Made by a program: the position numbers and the translations under genes. A stretch of 64,000 bases of DNA. Source: Varunaivibrio sulfuroxidans. Its GTDB lineage: Bacteria > Pseudomonadota > Alphaproteobacteria > Rhodospirillales > Magnetovibrionaceae. Of the stretch, positions 33,772 to 44,279 are shown piece after piece. The notes under the pieces are model-generated. The model was given only the letters and a program-made list of their open reading frames with translations. It made no database searches and was not told the origin of the DNA. The stretch lies in contig NZ_CP119676.1 in the NCBI RefSeq assembly GCF_029318635.1, positions 2,617,001-2,681,000 on the forward strand, in the 5' to 3' direction. How positions within the stretch are numbered: position 1 is the stretch's first letter; each line of letters begins with the position of its first letter.

Positions 33772-35142
33772 ATGAACCCAAGACACGTCAAAACGGCGGC
33801 GGACGCCCTTAAGGCGCTGGACGCCTATAATCTGGACCATGTGAAGGTTGGGGTTTTCGATGTCGATGGCGTCTTGCGCGGCAAATACATGTCGCGCAAA
33901 AAGTTCGAATCGGCTCTGAAAGGCGGTTTTGGCTTTTGCGACGTCGTCCTGGGATGGGACTCGCGCGATCAGCTCTATGACAACGTCACCTACACGGGCT
34001 GGCATACCGGCTACCCCGACGCCCCGGTGCGGGTGCTGCCGGAAAGCTGCCGGGCGATCCCCTGGGAAGACAACATGCTGCTTTTCCTCGGAGAATTTTC
34101 CGGCGCGGCCGAGGAAATCTGCCCGCGCGGGACCTTGAAGCGGATCCTCGCCCTGGCCGACGAGATGGGCTACCGGGTCAACGCCGGGGTCGAATATGAA
34201 TTTTTCGTCTTCGACGAGACGCCCGATTCCGTGCGCGAGAAAAATTTTCGTAACCTCAAACCGATCGCGCCGGATTATTTTGGCTATTCGGTGGTCCGCA
34301 ACACCGTGCATTCGGACCTCTACCGGGACATTCTGTCCGGCTGCGAGGCGATGGACATGGGTCTGGAGGGGCTTCACGAAGAAACCGGCCCCGGCGTCCT
34401 GGAGGCCGCGATCGCGGTCGATGACGCCCTCGCCGCCGCCGATAAGGCGGCCTTGTTCAAAACCTTCATCAAGGTGATGGCGCAAAAGCGCGGCCTGATG
34501 GCCACCTTCATGGCCAAATGGTCGCCCGACTGGCCGGGCCAAAGCGGTCACATTCATATTTCCCTGACCGACAAGAAAACCGGCAAGAACGCCTTTTACG
34601 ACGCCGCCGAGGATCACGCCATGAGCGACGTTCAGCGCCGGTTCGTCGGCGGCCAGCAAAAGCTGATGCCCGAATTCCTGGCGATGATCGCGCCCACGGT
34701 CAACGCCTACACGCGCCTGATCCCCGGGTTTTGGGCGCCGACCGAATCGACCTGGGGGATCGAAAACCGGACCTGCGCCCTGCGCGTCATCCCGGGCGGC
34801 GAAAAATCCCAGCGCGTCGAATACCGCGTCGCCGCGGCCGACGCCAATCCCTATATCGCGCTGGCCGCGGCGATCGCCTCGGGTCTTTGGGGGGTGCAAA
34901 ACCAGACCCAACCGGAAGCGCCGGTCGCGGGCAACGCCTACGACAAGACCTTCCCCAAAAAGCTCCACCTTCCCGACACGTTGTGGGAGGCGGCGCGGCG
35001 TCTGAAAGCCTCCAAACCGGCGCGCCAGTTGTTCGGCGATCCCTTCGTCGCGCATTTCGCTGCGACCCGCGAATGGGAGGAAAGGGAATTTCGCCGTCAT
35101 ATCACCGATTGGGAGATGGAACGGTACTTCGAAATCATTTAA
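33772..35142 (+). CDS. Glutamine synthetase-like gamma-glutamyl-amine ligase (paralogue 1)
   Basis: 456 aa. Glutamine synthetase motifs are visible: the N-terminal grasp-like segment with GVFDVDGVLRGKYM, VEYEFFVFDE, HEETGPGVLEAA, GQSGHIHISL, ENRTCALRV and the substrate loop VEYRVAAADANPY. Divergence from the canonical enzyme and its place between an amine permease, dehydrogenases and an amidotransferase point to ligation of glutamate to an amine, as PuuA does for putrescine, IpuC for isopropylamine and GlnA4 for ethanolamine. Ethanolamine is my favoured substrate by context. ATG at 33772 follows AGGAG by ten bases. Confidence 0.88.
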   Translation: MNPRHVKTAADALKALDAYNLDHVKVGVFDVDGVLRGKYMSRKKFESALKGGFGFCDVVLGWDSRDQLYDNVTYTGWHTGYPDAPVRVLPESCRAIPWEDNMLLFLGEFSGAAEEICPRGTLKRILALADEMGYRVNAGVEYEFFVFDETPDSVREKNFRNLKPIAPDYFGYSVVRNTVHSDLYRDILSGCEAMDMGLEGLHEETGPGVLEAAIAVDDALAAADKAALFKTFIKVMAQKRGLMATFMAKWSPDWPGQSGHIHISLTDKKTGKNAFYDAAEDHAMSDVQRRFVGGQQKLMPEFLAMIAPTVNAYTRLIPGFWAPTESTWGIENRTCALRVIPGGEKSQRVEYRVAAADANPYIALAAAIASGLWGVQNQTQPEAPVAGNAYDKTFPKKLHLPDTLWEAARRLKASKPARQLFGDPFVAHFAATREWEEREFRRHITDWEMERYFEII

Positions 35143-35213
35143 GAAGCGGGAAATCGGCCCCCTCGCGCCGCGAGAGGCCTCCTGTGCAACGCTTTTATGC
35201 AAACGAGTAAAAA

Positions 35214-36602
35214 ATGACGACACTGAAAACCATATCCCCGGTGGACGGCAGCGTTTATGTCGAGCGCGATCTCGCCGGTCCCCGGGAGATCGACCACGCC
35301 TTAAGCCGCGCCAAGGCGGCGCAAAAATCCTGGCGCGAAACCCCGCTTGCGACCCGCCGGGAACTGCTCGGCAAGGCGGTTGACGCCTTCCTCGCCAAGG
35401 GCGGCGACATCGCCCGGGAATTGACCTGGCAGATGGGCCGCCCGGTTACTCAAACCCCGAGCGAGGTGGCGGGGTTCGAGGAACGCGCCCGTCATATGCT
35501 CGCGATCGCCCCCCAGTCCCTGGGCGATGTGGTTCCGCCGCAAAAAGAAGGTTTCAACCGCTTCATTCGCCGCGTGCCGTTGGGCGTCGTCGCCGTCATC
35601 GCGCCGTGGAACTATCCGTATTTGACCTCGGTCAACGCGGTTATTCCGGCCCTGATGGCGGGCAACACGGTGATTTTGAAGCATTCCCATCAGACGCCGC
35701 TGTGCGCCGAACGCTACGACGAAGCGTTCAAGGCGGCGGGCCTTCCCGAGGGGGTGTTCCAATACCTGCACCTGTCGCACGCCGACACCGAGGCGCTGAT
35801 CGCCGACGACCGGGTCGATAGCGTCAACTTCACCGGCTCGGTCGGCGGTGGCGCGGCCATTGAGCGGGCGATCGGCGGGCGCTTCATCGCTTCGGGATTG
35901 GAGCTGGGTGGTAAGGATCCGGGCTATGTCCGCCCCGACGCCAACCTTGCCCATGCGGTGGAAAATCTGGTGGACGGATCGTTTTTCAATTCCGGCCAAT
36001 CGTGCTGCGGAATCGAACGGATTTATGTGCACAAGGATGTTTACGACACTTTCGTCGAGCGCTTCGTCGAATTGACGCGGACCTACCGCCTGGGCAACCC
36101 ACTGGAGGCGGACACCAACCTGGGGCCGATGGTGCGTACATCGTCGGCGCAGTTCGTTCGCGGCCAAATCGCCGAGGCCGTCGCGGCCGGGGCGAAGGCC
36201 CTGATCGACCCCGCCGCGTTCCCCGCCGACCGACCGGACACCCCCTACATGGCGCCCCAGGTCCTGGTCGATGTCGATCACACCATGCGCGTGATGGCCG
36301 AGGAATCGTTCGGTCCCGTGGTCGGGATCATGAAGGTCGGCGGTGACGACGAGGCGCTCGCCCTGATGAACGATAGCGAATTCGGCCTTACCGCATCGCT
36401 GTGGACCGAGGACGAGGATGCGGCGCTGGCGCTGGCGGGGCGGGTCGAAACCGGCACCGTGTACATGAACCGCTGCGATTATCTGGACCCCGCCCTGGCG
36501 TGGACCGGGGTCAAGAATTCGGGCCGCGGATGCACGCTGTCCCAGATCGGCTATGAAAGCCTCACCCGGCCAATGAGTTTCAACTTCCGCACCAAGATTT
36601 AA
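35214..36602 (+). CDS. NAD(P)-dependent aldehyde dehydrogenase
   Basis: 462 aa. The catalytic Glu lies in LELGGKDPG and the nucleophilic Cys in FNSGQSCCGIER; the cofactor segment is APWNYPYLTSVNA and the binding loop is FTGSVGGG. It oxidises an aldehyde to a carboxylate. In this operon it would follow the iron-type alcohol dehydrogenase and act on a gamma-glutamylated amino aldehyde or the free aldehyde. It is shorter than the PuuC-like enzyme at 61935-63440 and not closely similar to it. Confidence 0.9.
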   Translation: MTTLKTISPVDGSVYVERDLAGPREIDHALSRAKAAQKSWRETPLATRRELLGKAVDAFLAKGGDIARELTWQMGRPVTQTPSEVAGFEERARHMLAIAPQSLGDVVPPQKEGFNRFIRRVPLGVVAVIAPWNYPYLTSVNAVIPALMAGNTVILKHSHQTPLCAERYDEAFKAAGLPEGVFQYLHLSHADTEALIADDRVDSVNFTGSVGGGAAIERAIGGRFIASGLELGGKDPGYVRPDANLAHAVENLVDGSFFNSGQSCCGIERIYVHKDVYDTFVERFVELTRTYRLGNPLEADTNLGPMVRTSSAQFVRGQIAEAVAAGAKALIDPAAFPADRPDTPYMAPQVLVDVDHTMRVMAEESFGPVVGIMKVGGDDEALALMNDSEFGLTASLWTEDEDAALALAGRVETGTVYMNRCDYLDPALAWTGVKNSGRGCTLSQIGYESLTRPMSFNFRTKI

Positions 36603-36634
36603 GTGTGGGATTTCTTTTTGAAGGCGCTACGAAA

Positions 36635-37804
36635 ATGACGAAAATTATTGCGGGAAACTGGAATTTTCCGACCAAGATCACATTTGGACCGGGGACGATC
36701 GCCCAATTGGCCGACAGTTGCGCGGCGCTGGGCATACGCCGGCCCCTGCTGATTACCGACCGGGGCCTGAGGGACCTGCCGATGATCGCCGCCGCGATCG
36801 CGGCCAACGCGGCGGCGGGCCTGCCGACGGGCCTGTTCGCCGAGGTCAAGGGCAACCCGGTCGGCAAAAATGTTGAGGACGGCGTGGCGGCCTTTCGCGA
36901 CGGCGGGCATGACGGCGTTATCGCCTTCGGCGGCGGCAGCGCCCTGGACGCCGCCAAGGCGGTGGCCCTGATGGTCGGCCAGGATCGCCCGTTGTGGGAT
37001 TTCGTCGATGAGGGCGATAACTGGCTGCGCGTCAACGAAGACGGTATGGTCCCCGTGGTCGCGGTGCCGACCACGGCGGGCACCGGATCGGAAGTCGGTC
37101 GGGCCAGCGTGATTACCGACGAGGACGGGCATCGAAAAAAGATCATTTTCCATCCCCGGATGATGCCGGGGATCGTGATTTCCGATCCCGAGTTGACGGT
37201 GGGTCTGCCCGCCCATGTCACCGCGGCCACCGGGATCGATGCCTTCGTGCACTGTTTCGAGGCTTACTGCGCCCCCGGATACCATCCGATGGCCGAAGGC
37301 ATCGCCCTGGAAGGCATGCGTCTGATTGCGGGCGCCCTGCCCAGAGCCTATGCCGACGGCGCCGACGTGGTCGCGCGCGCCGACATGTTGGCGGCGGCGT
37401 CGATGGGCGCGGTCGCGTTTCAAAAGGGCCTGGGCGGCGTCCATGCCCTGGCCCATCCGATCGGGGCGGTATACGACACCCATCACGGCCTCGCCAACGC
37501 CATTTTACTGCCCTACGTGATGCGCGCCAATCGGGCGGCGATCGCGCCCCGGATGGGGCTCGTCGGGCGGGTCCTGGGGCTGGATCGGGCCGATTTCGAC
37601 GGCGTTTTCCAGTGGGCCCTGGAGTTCCGCAAGACCCTGGGAATCGCGAACGCCCTGAAGGACATCGGCCTCGACGCCGGGCGCGCCGACGACATCGGGG
37701 CAATGGCCGCCGCCGATCCTTCGGCGGGGGGCAATCCGATCGCCATCGGTGCCGCCGGTTATGGCGATATTTTCCGCAAGGCCGTGTCCGGCGATCTGGG
37801 CTAG
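36635..37804 (+). CDS. Iron-containing alcohol dehydrogenase
   Basis: 389 aa of the group III (Fe-ADH) family. The nucleotide-binding GGGSALDAAK and the TTAGTGSEVG motifs are present, and metal-binding histidines are seen in DAFVHCFEAY, HPMAEGIALEG, and GVHALAHPIGAVYDTHHG. It oxidises a primary alcohol to an aldehyde with NAD(P). In context the substrate would be the hydroxyethyl group of gamma-glutamylethanolamide or another amino alcohol. The ATG at 36635 is preferred over the GTG at 36605 because it restores the normal N terminus. Confidence 0.9.
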   Translation: MTKIIAGNWNFPTKITFGPGTIAQLADSCAALGIRRPLLITDRGLRDLPMIAAAIAANAAAGLPTGLFAEVKGNPVGKNVEDGVAAFRDGGHDGVIAFGGGSALDAAKAVALMVGQDRPLWDFVDEGDNWLRVNEDGMVPVVAVPTTAGTGSEVGRASVITDEDGHRKKIIFHPRMMPGIVISDPELTVGLPAHVTAATGIDAFVHCFEAYCAPGYHPMAEGIALEGMRLIAGALPRAYADGADVVARADMLAAASMGAVAFQKGLGGVHALAHPIGAVYDTHHGLANAILLPYVMRANRAAIAPRMGLVGRVLGLDRADFDGVFQWALEFRKTLGIANALKDIGLDAGRADDIGAMAAADPSAGGNPIAIGAAGYGDIFRKAVSGDLG

Positions 37805-37808
37805 GGGA

Positions 37809-38693
37809 ATGGTCTCGCCCCTCGCCTTCCTGGTTTTCGACGGCAATACCGAGGCCGTCAACGACCGTAGCCGCGCCTTGGGCGGGGTCGGCACGGGCAA
37901 GGCGTACGCGCGCGTTCTGCAAGGGCTTTGTGGAGACCTGGGACGGGTGGCGCGGTGCGTCGTCGTCGCCCCGGCGGACAACGGCGCGGGGTGCCTGCCC
38001 GTCGGGGTCGCGCTGGAGGATTTCGACGCCATCGTGTGGACGGGATCGGCGCTCAATGTCTATGCCGGCGGCCCCGAGGTCGAAGCCCAGATTGAATTCG
38101 CCCGCGCCGCGTTCGACAGCGCGGCGCCCGTTTTCGGAAGTTGTTGGGGTCTTCAGGTGATGACCGCGGCCTTGGGCGGCGTGGTGCGGGCCAACCCCAA
38201 GGGCCGCGAGATCGGCATCGGTCGCGCCATCACCTTGACCGACATCGGGCGGGGGCACCCGATGTACCGGGGGAAACCGGGTCCCTTCGACGCCATCACC
38301 GTGCATCTAGACGAGATCGAGACCGCGCCGCCGGGCGGTGTGGTTCTGGCCGCAAACGCGGTCTCGGCCATTCAGGGCATGGATATTCGCCAAGGAAAAA
38401 AATCGTTTTGGGGGGTGCAATATCACCCCGAATTCGATTTGGCCGAAATCGCCCGCGTCCATCAGCGTTACGGGTCGCGTTTGATCGATGAGGGATTTTT
38501 TGGCGATGCGCGGGAACTTGAGACCTACATAGATGGCCTGTTCGAACTCGACGGTAACCCCGAAGACGCGGCCCTAGCGCAAAAAATGCGGATCGGGATC
38601 GACGTTCTCGACCCCGTGCGGCGTATGGCGGAACTGCGCAATTGGATCGCCGTCAAGGTGATCGGCGACGAAGCCGCCGTCTATCCCCGATAG
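37809..38693 (+). CDS. Class I glutamine amidotransferase-like protein (paralogue B)
   Basis: 294 aa. Nucleophile elbow FGSCWGLQ and the His-Glu segment QYHPEFD are intact. It is a paralogue of the protein at 29086-29958. It lies four bases after the alcohol dehydrogenase stop and ends the catabolic operon. By analogy with PuuD and IpuF it may cleave the gamma-glutamyl group from the oxidised product and recycle glutamate. It is of a different subfamily from the PuuD-like protein at 49794-50591. Confidence 0.85.
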   Translation: MVSPLAFLVFDGNTEAVNDRSRALGGVGTGKAYARVLQGLCGDLGRVARCVVVAPADNGAGCLPVGVALEDFDAIVWTGSALNVYAGGPEVEAQIEFARAAFDSAAPVFGSCWGLQVMTAALGGVVRANPKGREIGIGRAITLTDIGRGHPMYRGKPGPFDAITVHLDEIETAPPGGVVLAANAVSAIQGMDIRQGKKSFWGVQYHPEFDLAEIARVHQRYGSRLIDEGFFGDARELETYIDGLFELDGNPEDAALAQKMRIGIDVLDPVRRMAELRNWIAVKVIGDEAAVYPR

Positions 38694-38703
38694 AGATTTT
38701 CGC

Positions 38704-39674
<971 letters not shown>

Positions 39675-39678
<4 letters not shown>

Positions 39679-40634
39679 GAGGCGGGCTCCGATAGGGGGG
39701 CGCTTTTTAGCGCAAAGTGACAGCGCACGTCGTTTTCATAGGGTGGCGCTTCGTTGCGGCACTTGGCCTGGGCGAAGGCGCAGCGCGGATTGAATAGGCA
39801 GCCCGTCGGGCGGTCGTACTGGCCGGGGACGACGCCGGGAATGGCGTTCAACCGCTTGCCATGGGACCGTTCGGGCAAGGCGTCCAGCAGGGCGCTGGTA
39901 TAGGGGTGGCGCGGCGCTTGAAAAAGGGCGGCGACATCGCCTTCCTCGACCTGCTGGCCGGCGTATTGGATCACCATCCGCTTGGCGGTTTCGGCGACGA
40001 CGGCCATGTCGTGGGTGATCAACACCATCGCCATGCCTTCGCTGCGTTGCAGATCGACCAGAAGGTCGAGAATTTGCGCCTGAATGGTGACGTCCAGCGC
40101 GGTGGTCGGCTCGTCGGCGATCAAAAGGCGCGGGCTGCACGACAGCGACATGGCGATCATCACCCGCTGGCTCATGCCCCCCGACATCTGGTGGGGAAAG
40201 GCCTTCAGGCGGCGTTCGGGGGCGGGGATGCCGACCCGTTCGAGCATTTCAATGGCGCGGGCATGCAGCTTGGCCCCACCCAGGCCGAGGTGCACCTTCA
40301 TCGCCTCCTTGATCTGGTAGCCGACCGTGAAGCACGGGTTGAGCGAGGTCATCGGTTCTTGGAAAATCATCGCCATGTCCTTGCCGATGACGCGCCGACG
40401 CTGGCCGGCGGGCATGGCGCGCAGGTCGATGCCATCGAAGGCCATGCGCTCGGCCTCGATCTTCGCGGTCCACGGCAACAGCCCCATCACCGCCATCATG
40501 GCGACGCTTTTGCCCGATCCCGACTCGCCGACGATGGCCAGCACCTCGCCCTCGTCGAGGCGGATGTCGATGCCGTCCACGGCGACGAAATCGCCGAAGG
40601 AAATGCGCAGGTTCTTGATATCGAGCAGGCTCAT
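39675..40634 (-). CDS. dppD: Dipeptide-type ABC transporter ATP-binding protein DppD
   Basis: 319 aa. Walker [10 protein letters not shown], signature MSGGMSQR and Walker B LLIADEP are typical of DppD/OppD. The C-terminal extension includes CLFNPRC with further cysteines, which in this family may bind an Fe-S cluster. The start at 40634 overlaps the stop of dppC by ATGA; the longer in-frame extension is a shadow of dppC. Confidence 0.92.
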
Positions 40635-41581
40635 GAGCGTTTCATCTTCGGATCGAGGGCGTCGCGCAGACCATCCCCCATCAGGTTGAACGAAATCACC
40701 GTGATCAAAATCGCCAATCCGGGCAGCGTCACCACCCACCAGGCGCTGAGGATGAACTCCCGCGCTTCGGCGAGCATGGTGCCCCACTCGGGGGTCGGTG
40801 GTTGCGCCCCCATGCCCAGGAAGCCGAGCGCCGCGGCGTCCAGGATGGCCGACGAGAAACTGAGCGTCGCCTGGACGATCAGCGGCGCCATGCAGTTGGG
40901 CAGCACGGTGATGAACATCAGGCGTAGCGGCCCCGCTCCGGCGACACGGCTGGCGGTGACATAATCGCGCGAGCGTTCGGAAATCACCTGGGCCCGGGTC
41001 AGACGCACGAAATGGGGTTGCAAAACCAGGGCGATGGCGATCATGGCGTTGGTCAGGCTGGGACCTAAAATGGCGACCAAGACCAGGGCCAGGAGAAGGC
41101 TGGGAAAGGCGAGGATGACGTCCATCACGCGCATGATGACGATTTCCACCGGGCCGCGCAGGAAGCCCGCGATCAGCCCTAAGGTAATTCCGCTGGTGAG
41201 CGCCAGCACGACGACGAACGCGCCGATGAACAGCGAATAGCGGGTGCCGTGGATCAGCCGCGAGAAAATATCGCGGCCGATGGCGTCGGTGCCGAGGGGA
41301 AACGCCCACGAACCGCCATGCTCCCAAAACGGTGGCTGCAACAGGTGTTGGCGGTACTGTTCGTTGGGTCCGTGGGGCGAGACCTGATTGGCGAAAATGG
41401 CGAGCAGGATGATGATGGCGATGACCGCCAATCCCGCCAGCGCGCCCTTGTTCTCGCAAAACGAATTCCAAAACACGCGAAACGGCGCGGGCGGGGCCTC
41501 GGGCGCGGTGTCGGGCGTCGCGGCCGCCCCGACGGTTTCCGGGGGGCGTGCGGGGGCGTTGTGAGGAGGCTGGGTCATCAT
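40631..41581 (-). CDS. dppC: Dipeptide-type ABC transporter permease DppC
   Basis: 316 aa. The N-terminal 45 residues are Pro/Ala-rich and cytoplasmic, followed by six helices. The family segments [24 protein letters not shown] and [20 protein letters not shown] (EAA loop) are present. It forms the channel with DppB. Two adjacent ATGs (41581 and 41578) could start translation. Confidence 0.91.
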   Translation of the reverse strand: MMTQPPHNAPARPPETVGAAATPDTAPEAPPAPFRVFWNSFCENKGALAGLAVIAIIILLAIFANQVSPHGPNEQYRQHLLQPPFWEHGGSWAFPLGTDAIGRDIFSRLIHGTRYSLFIGAFVVVLALTSGITLGLIAGFLRGPVEIVIMRVMDVILAFPSLLLALVLVAILGPSLTNAMIAIALVLQPHFVRLTRAQVISERSRDYVTASRVAGAGPLRLMFITVLPNCMAPLIVQATLSFSSAILDAAALGFLGMGAQPPTPEWGTMLAEAREFILSAWWVVTLPGLAILITVISFNLMGDGLRDALDPKMKRS

Positions 41582-41582
41582 A

Positions 41583-42593
41583 TTACTCGTTATGGCGAAT
41601 GCGCGGGTTGATCAGGCCGTACAATAGATCGACGATTAGATTGACGATCATGACGATGCCCGCGATCAGCAACAGGCCGCCCTGCACGGACGGATAGTCG
41701 CGCCGGAAAATGGAATCGACCATCCATTTGCCGATTCCCGGCCAGGAAAAAATGGTCTCGGTCAGGATCGCGCCGGCCATCAGGACGCCGATTTGCAGGC
41801 CGATCGTGGTGATGACCGGGATCATGGCGTTGCGCAGGGCGTGCACGGCGATCACGCGCATCGGCGACAGTCCCTTGGCGCGGGCGGTGCGTACGTAATC
41901 CTCACCGAGGACTTCGAGCATGGCCGAGCGCGTCTGGCGCGCGATCACCGCCAGCGGGATGGTGCCCAGCACGATGGTCGGTAAAATCAAATGGCGCACG
42001 ACGGAGGTGAACGCCCCCGGTTCGCCCGACAACAGACTGTCGATGAGCATGAAGCCGGTCACCGGTTCGAAATAATACATCGCCGAGATACGTCCGGAAA
42101 CGGGGGTCCAACCGAGGATCGAGGAAAACAGGATGATCATCAAAAGCCCGGACCAGAAAATCGGCATCGAGTAGCCGACCAGCGAGACCCCCATCACCGA
42201 ATGATCGAAGGCGGAGCCGCGCTTGACCCCGGCGATCATGCCCGCCGGAAGGCCGATCGCGGCGGCGAAGACAATCGCGCAGATCGACAGTTCCAGGGTC
42301 GCCGGGAACAGGGTGAAAAATTCATGAATAACGGGGCGTCGGGTGACGATCGACATCCCCAGGTCGCCGTGAAACAAATGACCGATATAGGTGAAATATT
42401 GGACCCACAGAGGCTTATCGAACCCGTATTGCGCCATCAATTGGGCGTGCAGGGCGGCGGAAACGCCCCTCTCGCCGGCCAGCAATTCGATCGGATCGCC
42501 GGGGATCAGGCGGATGAAGGCGAACGAAACCACGGTGACCCCGAAGAACGTCGGCACCACCATCGCCAGCTTGGAGAGTAAGAATTTTAACAT
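41583..42593 (-). CDS. dppB: Dipeptide-type ABC transporter permease DppB
   Basis: 336 aa with six helices. The N terminus MLKFLLSKLAMVVPTFFGV and the RLIPGDPIELLAGERG segment are characteristic of DppB/OppB permeases, as is the EAA loop VRTARAKGLSPMRVIAVHAL. Its gene follows the binding-protein gene after an 84-base gap that contains a strong hairpin. Confidence 0.92.
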   Translation of the reverse strand: MLKFLLSKLAMVVPTFFGVTVVSFAFIRLIPGDPIELLAGERGVSAALHAQLMAQYGFDKPLWVQYFTYIGHLFHGDLGMSIVTRRPVIHEFFTLFPATLELSICAIVFAAAIGLPAGMIAGVKRGSAFDHSVMGVSLVGYSMPIFWSGLLMIILFSSILGWTPVSGRISAMYYFEPVTGFMLIDSLLSGEPGAFTSVVRHLILPTIVLGTIPLAVIARQTRSAMLEVLGEDYVRTARAKGLSPMRVIAVHALRNAMIPVITTIGLQIGVLMAGAILTETIFSWPGIGKWMVDSIFRRDYPSVQGGLLLIAGIVMIVNLIVDLLYGLINPRIRHNE

Positions 42594-42625
42594 TGAGGTC
42601 CGATGCGCGTTGTTCGAAAGAAATT

Positions 42626-42655
42626 CCGGGAGACGCCCGGCGGGGCGTCTCCCGG
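42626..42655 (-). other. Intercistronic 13-bp hairpin after dppA
   Basis: Arms CCGGGAGACGCCC (42626-42638) and GGGCGTCTCCCGG (42643-42655) pair perfectly around a four-base loop. It lies 22 bases after the dppA stop, before dppB, without a U-tract. Likely to raise dppA transcript stability relative to the membrane components. Confidence 0.78.
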
Positions 42656-42677
42656 ATCAAGGAGAAAAGAGAAGGCG

Positions 42678-44279
42678 TTACTTCAGATCGACGCCGTAAA
42701 ATTCGTGGCCGCCGAACGGGTCGATGCGGTAATCGACGACGTTCTTGCGCACCGGTATGAAGACCACCGAATGGGCGATGGTCGCCCAGGGGGCCTGCTG
42801 CTTGAAGATGACCTGCGCCTTTTCGTACAGCTTGGTGCGCTCGGCCTTGTCGCTGACCCTGGCGGCCTTTTTGATCAGGTCGTTGAAGGGCTTGTAGCAC
42901 CATTCGGCGCGGTTCGACCCGCCGACGGCGTCGCAGCCCAACAACACGGTCAGGAAGTTGTCGGGATCGCCGTTATCGCCGGTCCAGCCCAACAAGATGG
43001 TCTGGTGCTCGCCGTCCTTGGAGCGTTTCAAATACTCGCCCCATTCGTAGCTGACGATCTTGGCGTCAACGCCGACCTTGGCCCAGTCGGCCTGGATCAT
43101 TTCGGCCATGCGCCGGGCGTTGGGGTTGTAGGGGCGCTGCACCGGCATCGCCCAAATGTTGGTTTGAAGGTTCTTCACCCCGGCTTCGGCGAGCAGTTTC
43201 TTCGCCGCGGCGGGATCGTAGGGATCGTCCTTGACCTTCTTGTTGTACGACCAGATGGTCGGTGGGATCGGATTCTTGGCGACTTGTCCCGCACCCTGGA
43301 AGACCGCCTCGATGATGGCCTTTTTGTTGATCGCCATGTTCAACGCCTTGCGCACGCGCACGTCGTCGAAGGGTTTTTTCTTGGTGTTATAGGCAAGGTA
43401 TCCGATGTTCAGACCCGGTTGCTGCAGCAGCTTGATGTTGGCGTCTTTGCGCATGGACGCCAGGTCGCCGGGATTGGGATAGGGCATGACCTGGCACTCG
43501 TTGGCCATCAGCTTTTGATAGCGCACCGAAGCGTCGGGTGTGATCGAAAACACCAGGGTGTCGATTTTCGCCTTGCCGCGCCAGTAGGTGGGGTTGGCCT
43601 TGTAGCGGATCATCGAATCCTTTTGATAGGCGACCAGCTGGAACGGTCCGGTGCCCGACGGCGTCTGGTCGAGCTTCTCGGGCGTGCCGGCGGCCATATA
43701 CTGGGCGGCTTGCTCGGCCGAGAAAATAGAGGCGAAATCCATCGCCATGTCGGCGATGAACGGGGCTTCGGGGTGTTTCAGGTCGAAGCGCACGGTGTAC
43801 GGATCGACCTTGACGATGGCCTTGATCAGGTCCGGCATGCCCATGCCGTTGAAATATTCGAACGATCCGTTGGACACCTTGTGCCAGGGGTCTTTTTTGT
43901 CCCACTGGCGGTTGAACGAGAACAACACGTCGTCGGCGTTGAAATCGCGGGTCGGGGTGAAATCCTTGGTGGTCTGGAACTTGACGCCCTTACGCAGGTG
44001 GAACGTGTAGTGCAGGCCGTCCTTGGAAATATCCCAACCGGTGGCGAGACCGGGCTCGACGGCGGTGGTGCCACGCTTGAATTCGACCAGGCGGTCGAAA
44101 ATGGGGTGCGACGAGGCGTCGAACGTGGTGCCCGTGGTGTAAAACGCCGGATTGAAGCCTTCCGGGCTGGCTTCCGAACAATAAACGAGGGTTTTTGCGC
44201 TGGCGCTTGCGGCCAGGGCCGTGGCGGCGGTCAGGGCAAGCCCGACGCCCACGGCCGCCTTAAGGAAACGATGGGTCAC
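42678..44279 (-). CDS. dppA: Dipeptide-type periplasmic binding protein DppA
   Basis: 533 aa. The signal peptide (KAAVGVGLALTAATALAASASA) is followed by KTLVYCSEASPEGFNP, a typical DppA opening. Family-5 features such as KDGLHYTFHLRKGVKF, SGTGPFQLV and ALNMAINKKAI occur in order. The start is a GTG at 44279 that follows GGAGG by six bases; ATG starts further upstream have no ribosome site. Ligands of the family are di- and tripeptides, heme or delta-aminolevulinate; gamma-glutamyl dipeptides are conceivable here but unproven. Confidence 0.92.
   Translation of the reverse strand: MTHRFLKAAVGVGLALTAATALAASASAKTLVYCSEASPEGFNPAFYTTGTTFDASSHPIFDRLVEFKRGTTAVEPGLATGWDISKDGLHYTFHLRKGVKFQTTKDFTPTRDFNADDVLFSFNRQWDKKDPWHKVSNGSFEYFNGMGMPDLIKAIVKVDPYTVRFDLKHPEAPFIADMAMDFASIFSAEQAAQYMAAGTPEKLDQTPSGTGPFQLVAYQKDSMIRYKANPTYWRGKAKIDTLVFSITPDASVRYQKLMANECQVMPYPNPGDLASMRKDANIKLLQQPGLNIGYLAYNTKKKPFDDVRVRKALNMAINKKAIIEAVFQGAGQVAKNPIPPTIWSYNKKVKDDPYDPAAAKKLLAEAGVKNLQTNIWAMPVQRPYNPNARRMAEMIQADWAKVGVDAKIVSYEWGEYLKRSKDGEHQTILLGWTGDNGDPDNFLTVLLGCDAVGGSNRAEWCYKPFNDLIKKAARVSDKAERTKLYEKAQVIFKQQAPWATIAHSVVFIPVRKNVVDYRIDPFGGHEFYGVDLK

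Noticed and set aside
32132-38693. Classical eut ethanolamine microcompartment operon
   Set aside because: No EutBC, shell-protein or EutD/EutE-type gene is seen; only the permease resembles ethanolamine systems.
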